Numbered from the stretch's first letter, positions 25,201 through 34,548 are shown. The stretch is 62,208 nt of DNA from Alphaproteobacteria bacterium (GCA_013151335.1 JAADIJ010000031.1:1-62208); one strand, 5' to 3'. A program made the numbers and translations. Notes: generated by a model from the letters alone, not told the origin.

Positions 25201-27795
25201 GACCTCTACAAAATCGGCGATACTGCCCGATTGCGACTGGTGCCGCGATATGCCGGAACTGCGCTGATAACCGTGGTTTCAAACCGTCTTATCGACATGA
25301 AAACGGTTAACGTCGTTAAGGGTGAGAACCTGATAAATCTTGACGTGACCGAAGATTGGGGCGCGGGTGCCTATGTCAGTGCCACGGTCATTCGCCCGAT
25401 GAACACCGATGGCGGCCATAATCCGGCGCGCACACTTGGCCTGAATTGGGCGAAAGTTGACCCCGGAAACCACAAGCTGGCGGTGTCCATCACCACCGCC
25501 GACGAGGTTAGCCCGCGCGGCACGATGCTCGCCGCCTTGCAGGTTAATGGCGTCAAACCGGGCGAGACGGCCTATGCCACGATTGCTGCGGTCGATGTCG
25601 GCATATTGAACCTCACCCGCTATAAATCTCCTGACCCGAACGGCCATTATTTCGGTCAGCGCAAGCTGGGGATGGAGATCCGCGACGTTTATGGACGGCT
25701 AATCGACGGCTCGCAGGGGACACCGGGTCAAATCCGCTCGGGCGGGGACACGCCGCTTGCCGATGGTGTACAAGGCCCGCCGCCGACCGAACAACTTGTT
25801 GCGTTTTTCTCCGGCCCGATCACCGTTGATGCCAATGGCCGGGCCGAGGCAAAGTTTGACATGCCGGAGTTTAACGGCTCGGTCCGTCTGATGGCGATTG
25901 TGTGGTCAAAAACCAGCGTTGGCCAAGCCAGCAAGGACATTTTGGTTCGTGATCCCGTGGTTTTGACCGCCAGCCTACCGCGGTTTCTGGCGCCCTACGA
26001 CAAAAGTCGGGTATTGTTGGAGCTGGCGCATACCTCAGGCCCAACCGGCGATGTTGCGATCAAAATTAGCGCCAGCGACGGGCTTTTTGTTGATACATCG
26101 AACCTGCCGGATAAGGTGAATTTGAGCGCGCTGCAAAAGGTCTCTTTCTCGGTTCCGATTGAGGCTCCGGCGTTTGGCACACCCGAGATTACCGTGGTGC
26201 TAACCACGCCCGGCGGCAAAACCTTAACCAAAACGCTGCTGCTGCCGGTGCGGGTTAACGACCCCGAAATCTCGCGTACCTCTCAAGTCGAGCTTGGCAA
26301 TGGCGACACGTTTACCCTTAACCGCGATATTTTCACAGGCTACATGCCGGGCACGGGTCGCGCGACCCTCGCGGTTGGCCCGATCGCGCGCTTTGATGCG
26401 CCCGGTCTGTTGGCTGCACTTGACCGGTATCCTTATGGCTGCACCGAGCAAATCACCTCCAAAGCCATGCCGTTTTTGTATTTCGGACAAGTCGCCAGAG
26501 CGATGGGTCTTGCGCAAAGTCGCAATATTTCAGAGCGGATTAATCAGGCAATTACCGAGGTGCTGTCAAACCAGTCGAGCAACGGCGCGTTCGGTTTGTG
26601 GCGTCCCGGCTCCGGCGATCTGTGGCTTGATGCCTATGTCAGCGATTTTCTAAGCCGCGCGCGTGCCAAAGGATATGCCGTACCAAATCAGGCGTTTCGT
26701 CTGGCCATGAGCAACCTGCGAAACCGCGTTAACTATGCGGGGAATTTTGAGAATGCCGGTCAGGATATCGCCTATGCGTTGATGGTTATGGCCCGCGAAG
26801 GGATCGCCAATATCGGTGACATGCGCTATTATGCCGACACCAAGGCTGACAATTTCGCCACTCCGCTGGCATTGGCGCAACTAGGGTCGGCGCTTGCGTA
26901 TTATGGCGATCAACGGCGCGCGGATGCGATGTTCCGCAAGGCAGGCAAGCGGTTGGAGCAACTGAGAGGGCGTGTTGAGCCGCAAGTGTTGCGCACTGAT
27001 TACGGCACCGACCTGCGTGACACTGCGGCGGTTTTAGCCCTCGCGGTCGAGGCCGGGTCCGAGGTTTTGGATGCAGCCGACCTTGCCCGGCGAATATCGC
27101 CGTTGCAAACTGTGGGCCGCGCGCGATCAACCCAGGAAAACATGTGGTCCCTGATGGCGGCGAACGCTTTGATCGAGGACACACCCGCCGATGCGTTCCT
27201 GGTAAACGGCAAACCGGCTGGTGGCCCTCTGGTTCAGATCATGGACGCCCAGACCGGCAATGATCGCGAGGTTGCAATCCTGAATAATTCTGGCAAATCG
27301 GCGACCACCGTGCTGACGACGTATGGCGTTCCGTCAGAGCCAGAACCCGCAGGCGGCAACGGTTATTTCATTGAGCGTTCCTATTTCACGATAGACGGCA
27401 AACCCGCAACTCTTGAGCAACTGACGCTTGATAACCCCCGTTTGGTGGTGGTGCTGAAGATCACGCCGCAGCACTATTCCGAGGCGCGTTTGATGGTGAA
27501 CGACCCACTTCCGGCGGGCTTTGAGATCGACAATCCGAACCTGCTGAAATCCGGCGACATAACGGAGCTGGACTGGCTGAAGCTGAACGCAAACCCGCAA
27601 CACACAGAATTTCGGACCGATCGTTTCCTTGCTGCGATCGACTGGTCGGGCAAAGAACCTTTTCAACTGGCCTATATTGTTCGAGCGATCTCGCCGGGAA
27701 CGTTTTATCAACCAGCGGCCAGTGTCGAGGATATGTATCGCCCGCAGTTTCGCGCCCGTACAGGCGCCGGACAGGTCAAGATCTCGGTTAACTAG
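22288..27795 (+). CDS. bacterial alpha-2-macroglobulin with N-terminal PAN/Apple-like domain
   Basis: About 1835 residues. The ATG at 22288 gives a good signal peptide (MLFSKIHSQALSFFLAFSFS...GTAIAQ); earlier ATG or TTG codons would add a non-signal extension. A cysteine-rich PAN-like segment (SCQKICLNDSDCQAFTYN) follows, then macroglobulin repeats, a bait-region-like area, and the thioester motif YGCTEQ near residue 1395. It is a periplasmic protease trap thought to protect the envelope. It is paired with PBP1C just downstream, the well-known yfhM-pbpC arrangement. Confidence 0.92.
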   Translation: MLFSKIHSQALSFFLAFSFSVIFSGTAIAQEVAQQQIVPERRIAITKNMDFFGSDLLPIFQTTLKSCQKICLNDSDCQAFTYNTKSSACFSKSTISELRPFDGAISAKVYETDPKVLETQDAKAKTLDMLAANYLPEARAQADSLARNYVSNQWSADQLIEASRAARDDGKYLRAMKLTGAALSLSDAPFDWTEMATLALLASENRNSDRRKLQKIATSAAINGYLRDQASGGQASALSILATGVERRGNGRATIAILRLAQSISPRLDTEVALTRAMSLFGLRITDNTVDNNAASPRICATFSDPLVKAGVDYGDFVRLPESGLSVESRGNQICVSGVRHGQKYRLTFRAGLPDASGEKLIKPVDITVYVRDRDPSVRFVGRGYVLPKGAAAAIPIITVNLSEVDLKIHRIGDRNLARSIQQGYFAKPLSFWDEKDLKNSIGEEVWSGTGIVKRDVNQDVTTSLPIGDAIANFEPGVYVLRARVPGADIYDKNAPAQWFVVTDLGLVTMKGGDGLHVFVRSLNSAKPTQGVAVQLVAKNNNILGEAITDQQGYARFAPGLTKGTGGATPILVTVAKGNDFSFLSLKDGAFDLSDRGVDGRPSPPPIDVFLATDRGAYRVGETVFATALVRNSKAEALSNMPLTAIVTRPDGVEFSREFLKDQGAGGRVFAVNLPSTAQRGTWTINVYADPDSSALNSQKFLVEDLIPERIDFNLALQKGPIKVTDVPVVSVNARYLYGALGAGLTIEAETRISRANGLLGYSGFKFGRQDDVFRSRMEFTKVNAKTDSAGKARFALVMPKLGDTSLPLKMRALVRLKEGSGRPVERVIETDLAPSGTMLGIKPRFDSVVPEGGIAGFEAIAVGTDLMRQNLPRVGWVLNKINRRYQWYETYGNWKYEAVTTRSRIASGEIALTSEGINQIESTVDWGRYELVLQTLEGPYLAASYTFFAGWYAPASSANTPDTLSVGLDKDLYKIGDTARLRLVPRYAGTALITVVSNRLIDMKTVNVVKGENLINLDVTEDWGAGAYVSATVIRPMNTDGGHNPARTLGLNWAKVDPGNHKLAVSITTADEVSPRGTMLAALQVNGVKPGETAYATIAAVDVGILNLTRYKSPDPNGHYFGQRKLGMEIRDVYGRLIDGSQGTPGQIRSGGDTPLADGVQGPPPTEQLVAFFSGPITVDANGRAEAKFDMPEFNGSVRLMAIVWSKTSVGQASKDILVRDPVVLTASLPRFLAPYDKSRVLLELAHTSGPTGDVAIKISASDGLFVDTSNLPDKVNLSALQKVSFSVPIEAPAFGTPEITVVLTTPGGKTLTKTLLLPVRVNDPEISRTSQVELGNGDTFTLNRDIFTGYMPGTGRATLAVGPIARFDAPGLLAALDRYPYGCTEQITSKAMPFLYFGQVARAMGLAQSRNISERINQAITEVLSNQSSNGAFGLWRPGSGDLWLDAYVSDFLSRARAKGYAVPNQAFRLAMSNLRNRVNYAGNFENAGQDIAYALMVMAREGIANIGDMRYYADTKADNFATPLALAQLGSALAYYGDQRRADAMFRKAGKRLEQLRGRVEPQVLRTDYGTDLRDTAAVLALAVEAGSEVLDAADLARRISPLQTVGRARSTQENMWSLMAANALIEDTPADAFLVNGKPAGGPLVQIMDAQTGNDREVAILNNSGKSATTVLTTYGVPSEPEPAGGNGYFIERSYFTIDGKPATLEQLTLDNPRLVVVLKITPQHYSEARLMVNDPLPAGFEIDNPNLLKSGDITELDWLKLNANPQHTEFRTDRFLAAIDWSGKEPFQLAYIVRAISPGTFYQPAASVEDMYRPQFRARTGAGQVKISVN

Positions 27796-27828
27796 GCGCG
27801 TATTGCCAGCAAAGGAACACCGAAAACG

Positions 27829-29888
27829 ATGATAGCCCGCCGCGTGATCTCCGCTATTTTTGTTGTGGTCGTGCTTGCATTTGGGGTGCTTGTGACGCTG
27901 GATCGCTGGGTCGCGCGAACCGTGCGCCACTGGCGCTGGCGACATCCGTCACTGTTGAGGATCGTAACGGCAATTTGCTGCGCGCCTACACGGTGGCCAA
28001 CGGGCGTTGGCGATTGCCCGCGACGGTGCGCGATGTCGACCCTAATTACCTGCGCTACCTGATCGCTTACGAGGATAAGCGATTTTACAGCCACCGCGGC
28101 GTGGACATTCGCGCAGCATTTCGCGCGACCCTACAAGCGATCCGCAACGGGCGCATAATTTCCGGCGGCTCGACCCTGACCATGCAGGTCGCCCGTCTGT
28201 TGGAGCGCGGCGGCACAGGGCGTTGGGGGCCAAAGCTCCGACAAATCAGGGTCGCGCTGGCGTTGGAGAAAAAGCTCAAAAAGGAGGAAATTCTCAATCT
28301 TTATCTGGACTTAGCCCCATTTGGTGGCAACCTCGAAGGCGTGCGTGCCGCGTCATTGTCCTATTTCGGCAAAGAACCGCGCCGCCTGACGCCTGCGCAA
28401 TCCGCGCTTCTGGTAGCTCTGCCGCAATCGCCGGAAACCCGTCGACCGGATCGCGCGGCGGCAAACGCGCTGGCCGCACGAAACCGCATTCTTATGCGAC
28501 TGGCTGGCGCGAATACCCTGCCATTGGACGAGGCGATTGCCGCTCAACGCGAAAAAATTCCCCACATACGTAAGCGTTTTGCATCACTTGCCCCTCATCT
28601 CGCCGATCAGATGGTCGCCCAAAACCCTCTTAACGGAACGCTTCGCCTAACGCTGGATCGCGACCTGCAAATCGGGTTGGAGCGTCTGGCCGCCGACGCC
28701 GTGTCAAAACAACAGGAGGGCGTATCGGCGGCTATTTTAGTGATGAATTATCAAACCGGCGAAATTCTTGCCTCCGTCGGGTCCGCCGGATTTCTTAATC
28801 AAGGGCGGCTCGGTTTTATCGACATGACAAAAGCGGTCCGCTCACCCGGTTCGACCTTGAAACCGCTGATTTATGGTTTGGCATTTGAAGCCGGTATTGC
28901 GAACCCCGAAACGTTGATCGAGGACCGCCCAACCGCGTTTGGTTCCTACGCGCCGCAGAATTTCGACAAGCAATATTATGGCACGATCAGCATACGCGAC
29001 GCGTTGCGGTTTTCGCTGAATATCCCGGCTGTTTCGGTGCTGGCGGCCGTTGGTCCGGCCAAGCTGTTAAGCCGAATGCGCCGGGCCGGAGTCACAGCAA
29101 GGCTGCCATCGAACGCGCCGCCGGGCTTGGCGATTGCGCTCGGCGGTGTGGGGTTGAGCCTGCGTGATCTGGTGGTTCTCTATGCCGGGATCGCGCATGG
29201 AGGCACGCCGTTATCGCCTAAAACGTTGATGACCCAAAAGCGGGCGGCACCGCTTAAACCGCTCATGTCTCCCGAGGCCGCGTGGCAGGTGAGCGATATT
29301 CTGACCGGGGTTGCTGGGCCGAATTTGGCGCGCCGAGGCAATCTTGCCTATAAAACCGGCACCTCTTACGGCTACCGCGACGCTTGGGCGATCGGATTTG
29401 ACGGCCAACATGTGATTGGCGTGTGGGTCGGTCGACCAGATGGCGCGTCGGCGCCCGGAATTTTGGGCGCAAAAACCGCTGCCCCGATTTTGTTTGAAGC
29501 TTTTTCTCGTCTGAAACCAGAGATGACACCGCTGCCGCCTCCGCCCCCTTCGACCTTGATCGTTTCAAACGCCGATCTTCCCCAGCCGCTAAAGCGGTTT
29601 TTGGGGGCGAATATCGTGTTTAGCGCCAGTCAAAACGCCCCCGAAATAGCGTTTCCTCCCGATGGCGCGCGGATTGATCTGGGCCTTGCTCGCGCTGACA
29701 GCCAGCCCTTGGTACTAAAGGTCAGAAACGGGGTACCACCTTTTACCTGGATCGCGGATGGCGTCCCCTTTGCAATTGCGGCGCGCGGGCGGCAGGTTGA
29801 GTTTGCGCCGGAAGGGCCGGGTTTTTTGAATATTTCTGTTATTGATGCAAGCGGAAAATCTCAGCGCGCCACCGTCGAGATACGCTAA
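27829..29888 (+). CDS. pbpC: PBP1C (PbpC), bifunctional peptidoglycan synthase, with an apparent N-terminal frameshift
   Basis: The main frame (from about 27930) has the glycosyltransferase motifs EDKRFYSHRGVD and GGSTLTMQVARLL, then the transpeptidase motifs PGSTLKP, SLN and KTGTS, and a PBP1C-type C-terminal domain. The membrane anchor MIARRVISAIFVVVVLAFGVLV lies in a different frame starting at 27829. Joining DRWVARTV to LALATSVTVEDRNGNLLRAYT needs one extra base near 27925-27928. This is either a sequencing error or a recent inactivating deletion. A TTG at 27975 could start only an anchorless form. It repairs or builds peptidoglycan alongside the macroglobulin. Confidence 0.85.
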
Positions 29889-29957
29889 AATAGCGCCTCG
29901 AAAATACTGTCCTTCAACACAAGATCACTCTCTCGAGGATATATATTGCCGGTCATT

Positions 29958-30401
29958 TTAGCTGGTTGGATCGCCTAAATCCGTAAGTAAAACGTCGATA
30001 ATATCTGTGAACATCATCTTTTGATCCGGCGTTAATCTCTTGAGGAAATCCGCTTGAAAAGTATGGCTGATCGGGGTGATTTTGGCCATCATCGCGCGAC
30101 CTTTTGCGGTCAGTGCAAGCTCGATCAACCGCTTGTCGCCCGAGTTTATTTTCTTTGAGACATAGCCCGCCTCAACCAGACGCGCGGCCGCCCGGCTGGT
30201 TTTGGGTTTATCCATGCCAACCTTTTGATAGATTTCACGGATCGAGATTTTTTCGGCTTGCGAAAGATGGGCGATGACGCGCCATTCTGGCACTGAGATA
30301 TCGAACTGTTGTTGATACTCTTGCGCGAATCTATCGCTGACCAAGCCCGCCAGTACGGCCAGTTTATAGGGCAAGAATTTCTCAAGGATAAAGTCTGACA
30401 C
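29958..30401 (-). CDS. MarR-family transcriptional regulator
   Basis: About 147 residues with the winged-helix core: VPEWRVIAHLSQAEKISIREIYQKVGMDKPKTSRAAARLVEAGYVSK-like order, then a wing with DKRLIELALT and the helix KGRAMM. The start is taken as GTG at 30401 (AAAAGG upstream); TTG at 30404 is equivalent. Its targets are unknown. It is separated by 125 bases from the small membrane protein gene upstream. Confidence 0.9.
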   Translation of the reverse strand: MSDFILEKFLPYKLAVLAGLVSDRFAQEYQQQFDISVPEWRVIAHLSQAEKISIREIYQKVGMDKPKTSRAAARLVEAGYVSKKINSGDKRLIELALTAKGRAMMAKITPISHTFQADFLKRLTPDQKMMFTDIIDVLLTDLGDPTS

Positions 30402-30526
30402 CAACGCGCCTTTTCATTGCGAATGCGATGACGTCCATATGGCCACGAAATTGAGAGGATTTCAAGAAATCTGCCCAACATCACTGCCTCAATTTGGCGC
30501 GACGCAACAGCGAATTTGCGTCTGTG

Positions 30527-30880
30527 CTATAGTCGCTCCAGAATATGGGCTCGTTGTTCTATGGCCACCATCTGCTCGGCGGCATTTTTCAAGGTTAGGG
30601 TCAGGGGGTCGATCCGCATGATCGCCAGAACCAAACGCTCTATGGTTGTCGGATTGGAATATTCGGCCAATCGCGTGCGATATTGCGCCTCGCCCTGATT
30701 GAACAAAATGGCAGCCTTGAGGATAAACAGAAAGATCAGCCCTCTGTTGAATGCTGACCATAGTAGCCACAGCCCGGACAGGCGCGACCAGATTGTTGGC
30801 CGCTGTCGCTCGCCATGATGACTTAAGACAAAGTCGGTTCCGGTTTGATCCCAGTAGGTTGTAGTTTTGCTGTTGTTCAT
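30527..30880 (-). CDS. small membrane protein of unknown function
   Basis: 117 residues with one hydrophobic stretch (LWLLWSAFNRGLIFLFILKAAILF, about 37-60) and a charged C-terminal half. AAGG precedes the ATG at 30880. It starts 20 bases after the Hint-domain gene and is probably co-transcribed with it. No family recognised. Confidence 0.65.
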   Translation of the reverse strand: MNNSKTTTYWDQTGTDFVLSHHGERQRPTIWSRLSGLWLLWSAFNRGLIFLFILKAAILFNQGEAQYRTRLAEYSNPTTIERLVLAIMRIDPLTLTLKNAAEQMVAIEQRAHILERL

Positions 30881-30900
30881 CGTTTTAACCTTGCTGGGAT

Positions 30901-31911
30901 TCAGAAAAGTGGTGCGTTTAACCTCCCGAACATGGCATGGGCCTCATGCGCTTTGAGGGCGGGCAAGCAGGTTTGCCCGTAACAGGACGGATCGGCCGCA
31001 AGCTCTGGAAACAGCGCGAAAAGTTCTGTCCGGGCATGATCTATCACGCCCTGAATGGCGGTTTTTCCGGGGTAAAAGCTTTCAGAGAGCAGGCCGTTGG
31101 ACCAGATGGTTTGATGATGATCAAACATGAAATGATAATACGTCACCTCGCGCGCGCCGTAATCGCGGGTGATGTCGGTGTCATTGAGCAAATGCACAGC
31201 AGCGACCAGAACTTCGGCTTCGCCAAACATCAGCTCCGCTCGCCAGTCGTCGATTAAAATCCTGTGCTGGGGCGAGACCACCAGATCGGCGTTTGGACAC
31301 CCTTCGCCCAACGCATCTTGGCGAAGGCGAATGGGCCGAAATTCCGGACGCAACGCCAACTCTGAGCGTCCCACATGGCGTTTGGACATCCAGCGGATCG
31401 CCCGGCTCTCTCCGTCGCCACATTTTACCATATCACCGAGGCAAAGCGCCTCAACCGCGACATCGCCCCGGTCGGTCGCGATCAACATGCCTTCGCCAAA
31501 ACAGGTGATGATGATATCAGCGTCGTCATCGCAGTTAGAGGAGCTTACATCAACGGACACCGAATGATGTTCATTGTCAGACCCCACATAATCAATGGTG
31601 TAAACGCTGCCATCATTGGTCCAGGACTGAGCGTGCGTCACAATGAATGTGTCGCCACTATCAATGCTCTGCGCGGTTATGGAGAAATCATCGTTAAAGC
31701 CCGACAGGTCGGTCTGAAACTGATCATCGCCGCCCGGACCTTGGCCGGGATCGATCGGAACACCTTGACCAAACCCCTGAATATGCACGTTCGTCAGATC
31801 GCCGCCGTCGGTCAGCACCACATATTGCGAGTCGTCAACATTGCCGGTGACCCAATCGCCACCGTTAATATGTTCGCTATTGATCGGTACAACAAGAGAC
31901 TCAGTTGACAT
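30901..31911 (-). CDS. Hint (Hedgehog/intein) domain protein
   Basis: 336 residues from the ATG at 31911, behind AAGGAG. The N-terminal 160 residues are acidic, Gly/Asp-rich and beta-like (GQGPGGDDQFQTDLSG). The Hint domain begins at the cysteine in ITCFGEGMLIATDRGDVAVEALCLGD, with LVVSPQHRILI as the conserved histidine block. Such proteins are common in Rhodobacterales and are thought to self-process or be secreted. No type I secretion genes are nearby. Function unknown. Confidence 0.85.
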   Translation of the reverse strand: MSTESLVVPINSEHINGGDWVTGNVDDSQYVVLTDGGDLTNVHIQGFGQGVPIDPGQGPGGDDQFQTDLSGFNDDFSITAQSIDSGDTFIVTHAQSWTNDGSVYTIDYVGSDNEHHSVSVDVSSSNCDDDADIIITCFGEGMLIATDRGDVAVEALCLGDMVKCGDGESRAIRWMSKRHVGRSELALRPEFRPIRLRQDALGEGCPNADLVVSPQHRILIDDWRAELMFGEAEVLVAAVHLLNDTDITRDYGAREVTYYHFMFDHHQTIWSNGLLSESFYPGKTAIQGVIDHARTELFALFPELAADPSCYGQTCLPALKAHEAHAMFGRLNAPLF

Positions 31912-32030
31912 GCGCAATCTCCTTGAATTCTCAGTCCCACCCTTAAGTCGAGAATATGAACAAGAAGACCGCAAAACATGAAGTTATCGCGGCAAAATAG
32001 TGAAAACTCGTGTCAGATTTTAGGCGATTT

Positions 32031-32828
32031 TTAGGCGCGGTCCAGTAAGTTGGCCAGCACGAGCGCGCTTATGATGGCCTCAAAATCGTCAGACAATCCA
32101 CAGTTTTTCGCGCCCAGCCGATAGCCGCGCAGAACCGAGGAGGCGATCATTGGCAAGTCATCGGGAAAGCGGCGAAAGATGGCGCGGGTTGCCATGATCA
32201 AATCCCAACCCTCTGGTTTCATTTGACAATCTTCAAAGTCTATCGCATAAAGCCGCTTGTCTTTGCCAAGAATAAAGTTGCCCAGCGCATTGTCATTATG
32301 GGCCAGCATCAACCGTTTGAGCGGGGTTTTTTGCAAGATTTCTGCCTGCTGAGCCAACACATCTTGTGCAAATCCGGCGGGGTATTTGGCGATATATTCG
32401 GCCCATGTTCCCCCGGCTTCCTCGGCTGGTGCGTGGTTTGAGAGCCGACCAAACCACTGGCCTAAAAATTCGGACATTTGTATCAAATTGTCGGGGTTCA
32501 GCGAATTTGCCAGTGATACACCATCAATGAAGCTGGTCAGGATAAGACGCTCGGCCTCGGCCACGAACAGCAATTTGGGAATTTGACCGCCTGCCAACAG
32601 CTCCAGCGCGCGGCGTTCGCGCCCAAACGCAGCCTGCCCCGCAACATCAAGCGTGAAAATCCGCGCGACCGCCTGCTGGCCTGAAAGTGTGATCTTGGCG
32701 GTCGTCACATTTTGCGAGCGGCCAAGAATGTCGGCCTTAAACTCCTGCTCTTTATGCTCCGGCGACAGAATTCGCGCGATAATATCGCTGACGGCGGCAA
32801 GGCGGTCGGTAATCTCGGACGGCTCCAT
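32031..32828 (-). CDS. phosphotransferase-fold protein (APH/choline kinase-like)
   Basis: 265 residues from the ATG at 32828. The kinase catalytic motifs are clear: LMLAHNDNALGNFIL (H-x-D-x4-N, about 197) and YAIDFEDC for the metal-binding Asp. The N-terminal lobe is short. It starts 8 bases after the stop of a membrane-anchored winged-helix gene, so the two are an operon. The substrate is unknown: a sugar, a choline-like small molecule or a protein are all possible. It need not be an antibiotic resistance gene. Confidence 0.8.
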   Translation of the reverse strand: MEPSEITDRLAAVSDIIARILSPEHKEQEFKADILGRSQNVTTAKITLSGQQAVARIFTLDVAGQAAFGRERRALELLAGGQIPKLLFVAEAERLILTSFIDGVSLANSLNPDNLIQMSEFLGQWFGRLSNHAPAEEAGGTWAEYIAKYPAGFAQDVLAQQAEILQKTPLKRLMLAHNDNALGNFILGKDKRLYAIDFEDCQMKPEGWDLIMATRAIFRRFPDDLPMIASSVLRGYRLGAKNCGLSDDFEAIISALVLANLLDRA

Positions 32829-32836
32829 GTGGCCCC

Positions 32837-33547
32837 TCAAATCATCTTGATGACATCTTTGTCGATTGACAACATATAGCCCTTGCGGCTGATAGTTTTG
32901 ATCAACAATTCCGACACGATCTGGTTGCCGAGCGTGTCGCGCAAACGCTTGATGCGGGTCGCCCCTGCCGCCTCTTCGCAATCGGTGCGGTCCTTGCCGG
33001 TGATCATCGCCTCCAGATCAATGCCGGAGATAAACTCGTTGTCCATGCGCGCCTCACAGAGCACAGCGAGGGCCTCGAACGCGGCTTCGGTCAGGGTGAA
33101 CTCCATATTATTGATGTAAACCACCAATTCATCACGCGCGATAATCAGGCTGTTGATCTGGATACCCGCACGCTCGACCTCGGACATGCGGCGGTTCATG
33201 GCGGCGATGTTGATCAAAAACACCAAGGCCGCGATCAGGATGGCCGCCGAAAACACCAGCAACACGAAAATCACGAAGCGATAAGAGGCCAGCGTGTCAG
33301 AAAATGCGGTGCCCGATTGGGCGAGGATCTCCAGCAGCTTGATCTCGGCGCCGCTGGTCAGATTATCGTTCTGAACGAAGATCTTCTCAACCCGGTCATT
33401 GAACGCATTGGCGTCGGGCAGCGTGTAAAACAAAACCACCGAGGCGACCACCAGTATGCCGATGATCGCCCCGATGCCTATGTAAACCGTGGATGCGCCG
33501 CGTAAAAACACGCGACGTTTAGAATTTGAGGTAGTAATTTCCTGCAC
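32837..33547 (-). CDS. membrane-anchored winged-helix (OmpR-type DNA-binding) protein
   Basis: About 236 residues from a GTG at 33547 (GAGG upstream); longer forms to 33616 would overlap the neighbour more. Two membrane spans (VYIGIGAIIGILVVASVVLFY and FVIFVLLVFSAAILIAALVFLI) flank an extracytoplasmic loop of about 50 residues. The C-terminal 100 residues resemble a trans_reg_C winged helix (FTLTEAAFEALAVLCEA ... ATRIKRLRDTLG ... ISRKGYML). This is a one-component, ToxR-like design with the membrane part at the N-terminus. DNA binding is inferred. Confidence 0.7.
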   Translation of the reverse strand: MQEITTSNSKRRVFLRGASTVYIGIGAIIGILVVASVVLFYTLPDANAFNDRVEKIFVQNDNLTSGAEIKLLEILAQSGTAFSDTLASYRFVIFVLLVFSAAILIAALVFLINIAAMNRRMSEVERAGIQINSLIIARDELVVYINNMEFTLTEAAFEALAVLCEARMDNEFISGIDLEAMITGKDRTDCEEAAGATRIKRLRDTLGNQIVSELLIKTISRKGYMLSIDKDVIKMI

Positions 33548-33815
33548 TGGCCTGCCTCTGCGATAGCCCTTCTGGTCCAAATACAGACATAACATTAAGC
33601 AGGGTCCATCCGCCACGACTAATCCGCTGAGCGATATTTTTGCGGATTTTCTGGTTGTTGGAGCAGATGTTGTCAGGAATTTTCACCACGCCGTAATGAA
33701 GTTGCAACGGCTGGGCGATCTTGGCCTTGTAGTCGGCATAACACGCCGCCTGAGCCGGTTGGCTAAAGGCGACAGTCGCGGACATGGCGAGTATATAGAG
33801 AGCTGTTTTCATCAT
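33519..33815 (-). CDS. small secreted protein of unknown function
   Basis: 98 residues from the ATG at 33815 (a second ATG follows), with a signal peptide MMKTALYILAMSATVAFSQPAQA. The mature part contains two cysteines (ACYADYKAK, DNICSNNQ), possibly a disulfide, and ends GNYYLKF. It overlaps the start of the winged-helix gene by about 29 bases. No function known. Confidence 0.75.
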   Translation of the reverse strand: MMKTALYILAMSATVAFSQPAQAACYADYKAKIAQPLQLHYGVVKIPDNICSNNQKIRKNIAQRISRGGWTLLNVMSVFGPEGLSQRQASAGNYYLKF

Positions 33816-34034
33816 GTCTGAAACATAGGCATGTTGGCCAATGATATTCAATAACAACCCCTTGCGAGCGCCGAAATTCCGGCTGTTATGCGATAACATC
33901 GCGACGATATTGCCTAACTTTGTGCCTTTGGGCCAGTGTCGGTTCATCGGCGCAGACCGGGGCAAAACATCTCCTCCCGCAACGTGTCCCCGGCCAACAC
34001 GGCCACAATGAAACACGATAAAAGGAACCAGATC

Positions 34035-34391
34035 ATGAAAACCAAGCTCATCGCCCTTCTCACCGCCGGTGCCATCGCAACCGCCGGTCTCTCCGCTCCC
34101 GTTCAGGCCAGCCCGGCCGACGATATGGCCAAGCTGCTGTTTGGCGCGGTCGTCATTGGTGCCATCATTAACTCCACCAACAGCCCGCGCCGCGCCCCGG
34201 TTACACGCCGCGTTGTTGACCCTTATCCTGTCATAGTTCGCCACCATCGCCATGTGAAACCGGAACTGTGCCTGCGCCAGCGCTATACATATGACGGCTG
34301 GGTGACTTTTTACGGCAAGAACTGCATGCGCAATAACGGCTGGTATCTGCGCAATGGCAACTGGCGGATCAGTGGTCACAATCATTGGTAA
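34035..34391 (+). CDS. small secreted protein of unknown function
   Basis: 118 residues from the ATG at 34035, with AAAGGAA upstream. Signal peptide MKTKLIALLTAGAIATAGLSAPVQA. The mature part is rich in Arg, His, Trp and Tyr, with two cysteines (LCLRQRYT, KNCMRNNGW), and ends GHNHW. A strong terminator lies 83 bases downstream. Probably periplasmic or outer-surface. No family recognised. Confidence 0.75.
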   Translation: MKTKLIALLTAGAIATAGLSAPVQASPADDMAKLLFGAVVIGAIINSTNSPRRAPVTRRVVDPYPVIVRHHRHVKPELCLRQRYTYDGWVTFYGKNCMRNNGWYLRNGNWRISGHNHW

Positions 34392-34473
34392 TTGGCAATA
34401 GTGTCGGGGCTCTCTAACCGCTGTATTCCCTCGGTTCCTGAGTACCTGTCTGGCAGTTAGACCCTGACATTTA

Positions 34474-34508
34474 GGGCGAGGCGGATTATCTGCCTCGCCC
34501 GCTTTTTT
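34474..34508 (+). terminator. strong intrinsic terminator
   Basis: GGGCGAGGC and GCCTCGCCC form a perfect 9-base-pair stem with a 9-base loop, followed by GCTTTTTT. It ends the transcript of the small secreted protein gene just ahead of rnhB. Confidence 0.9.
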
Positions 34509-34548
34509 GGCCTTTCACAAACCGGCGCGATGCGGCAGTTTCCAGTCC

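Noticed and set aside
32031-32828. Calling the kinase-fold protein an aminoglycoside resistance enzyme
   Set aside because: Only the general kinase motifs are shared; context with a regulator and no mobile element gives no support for resistance.
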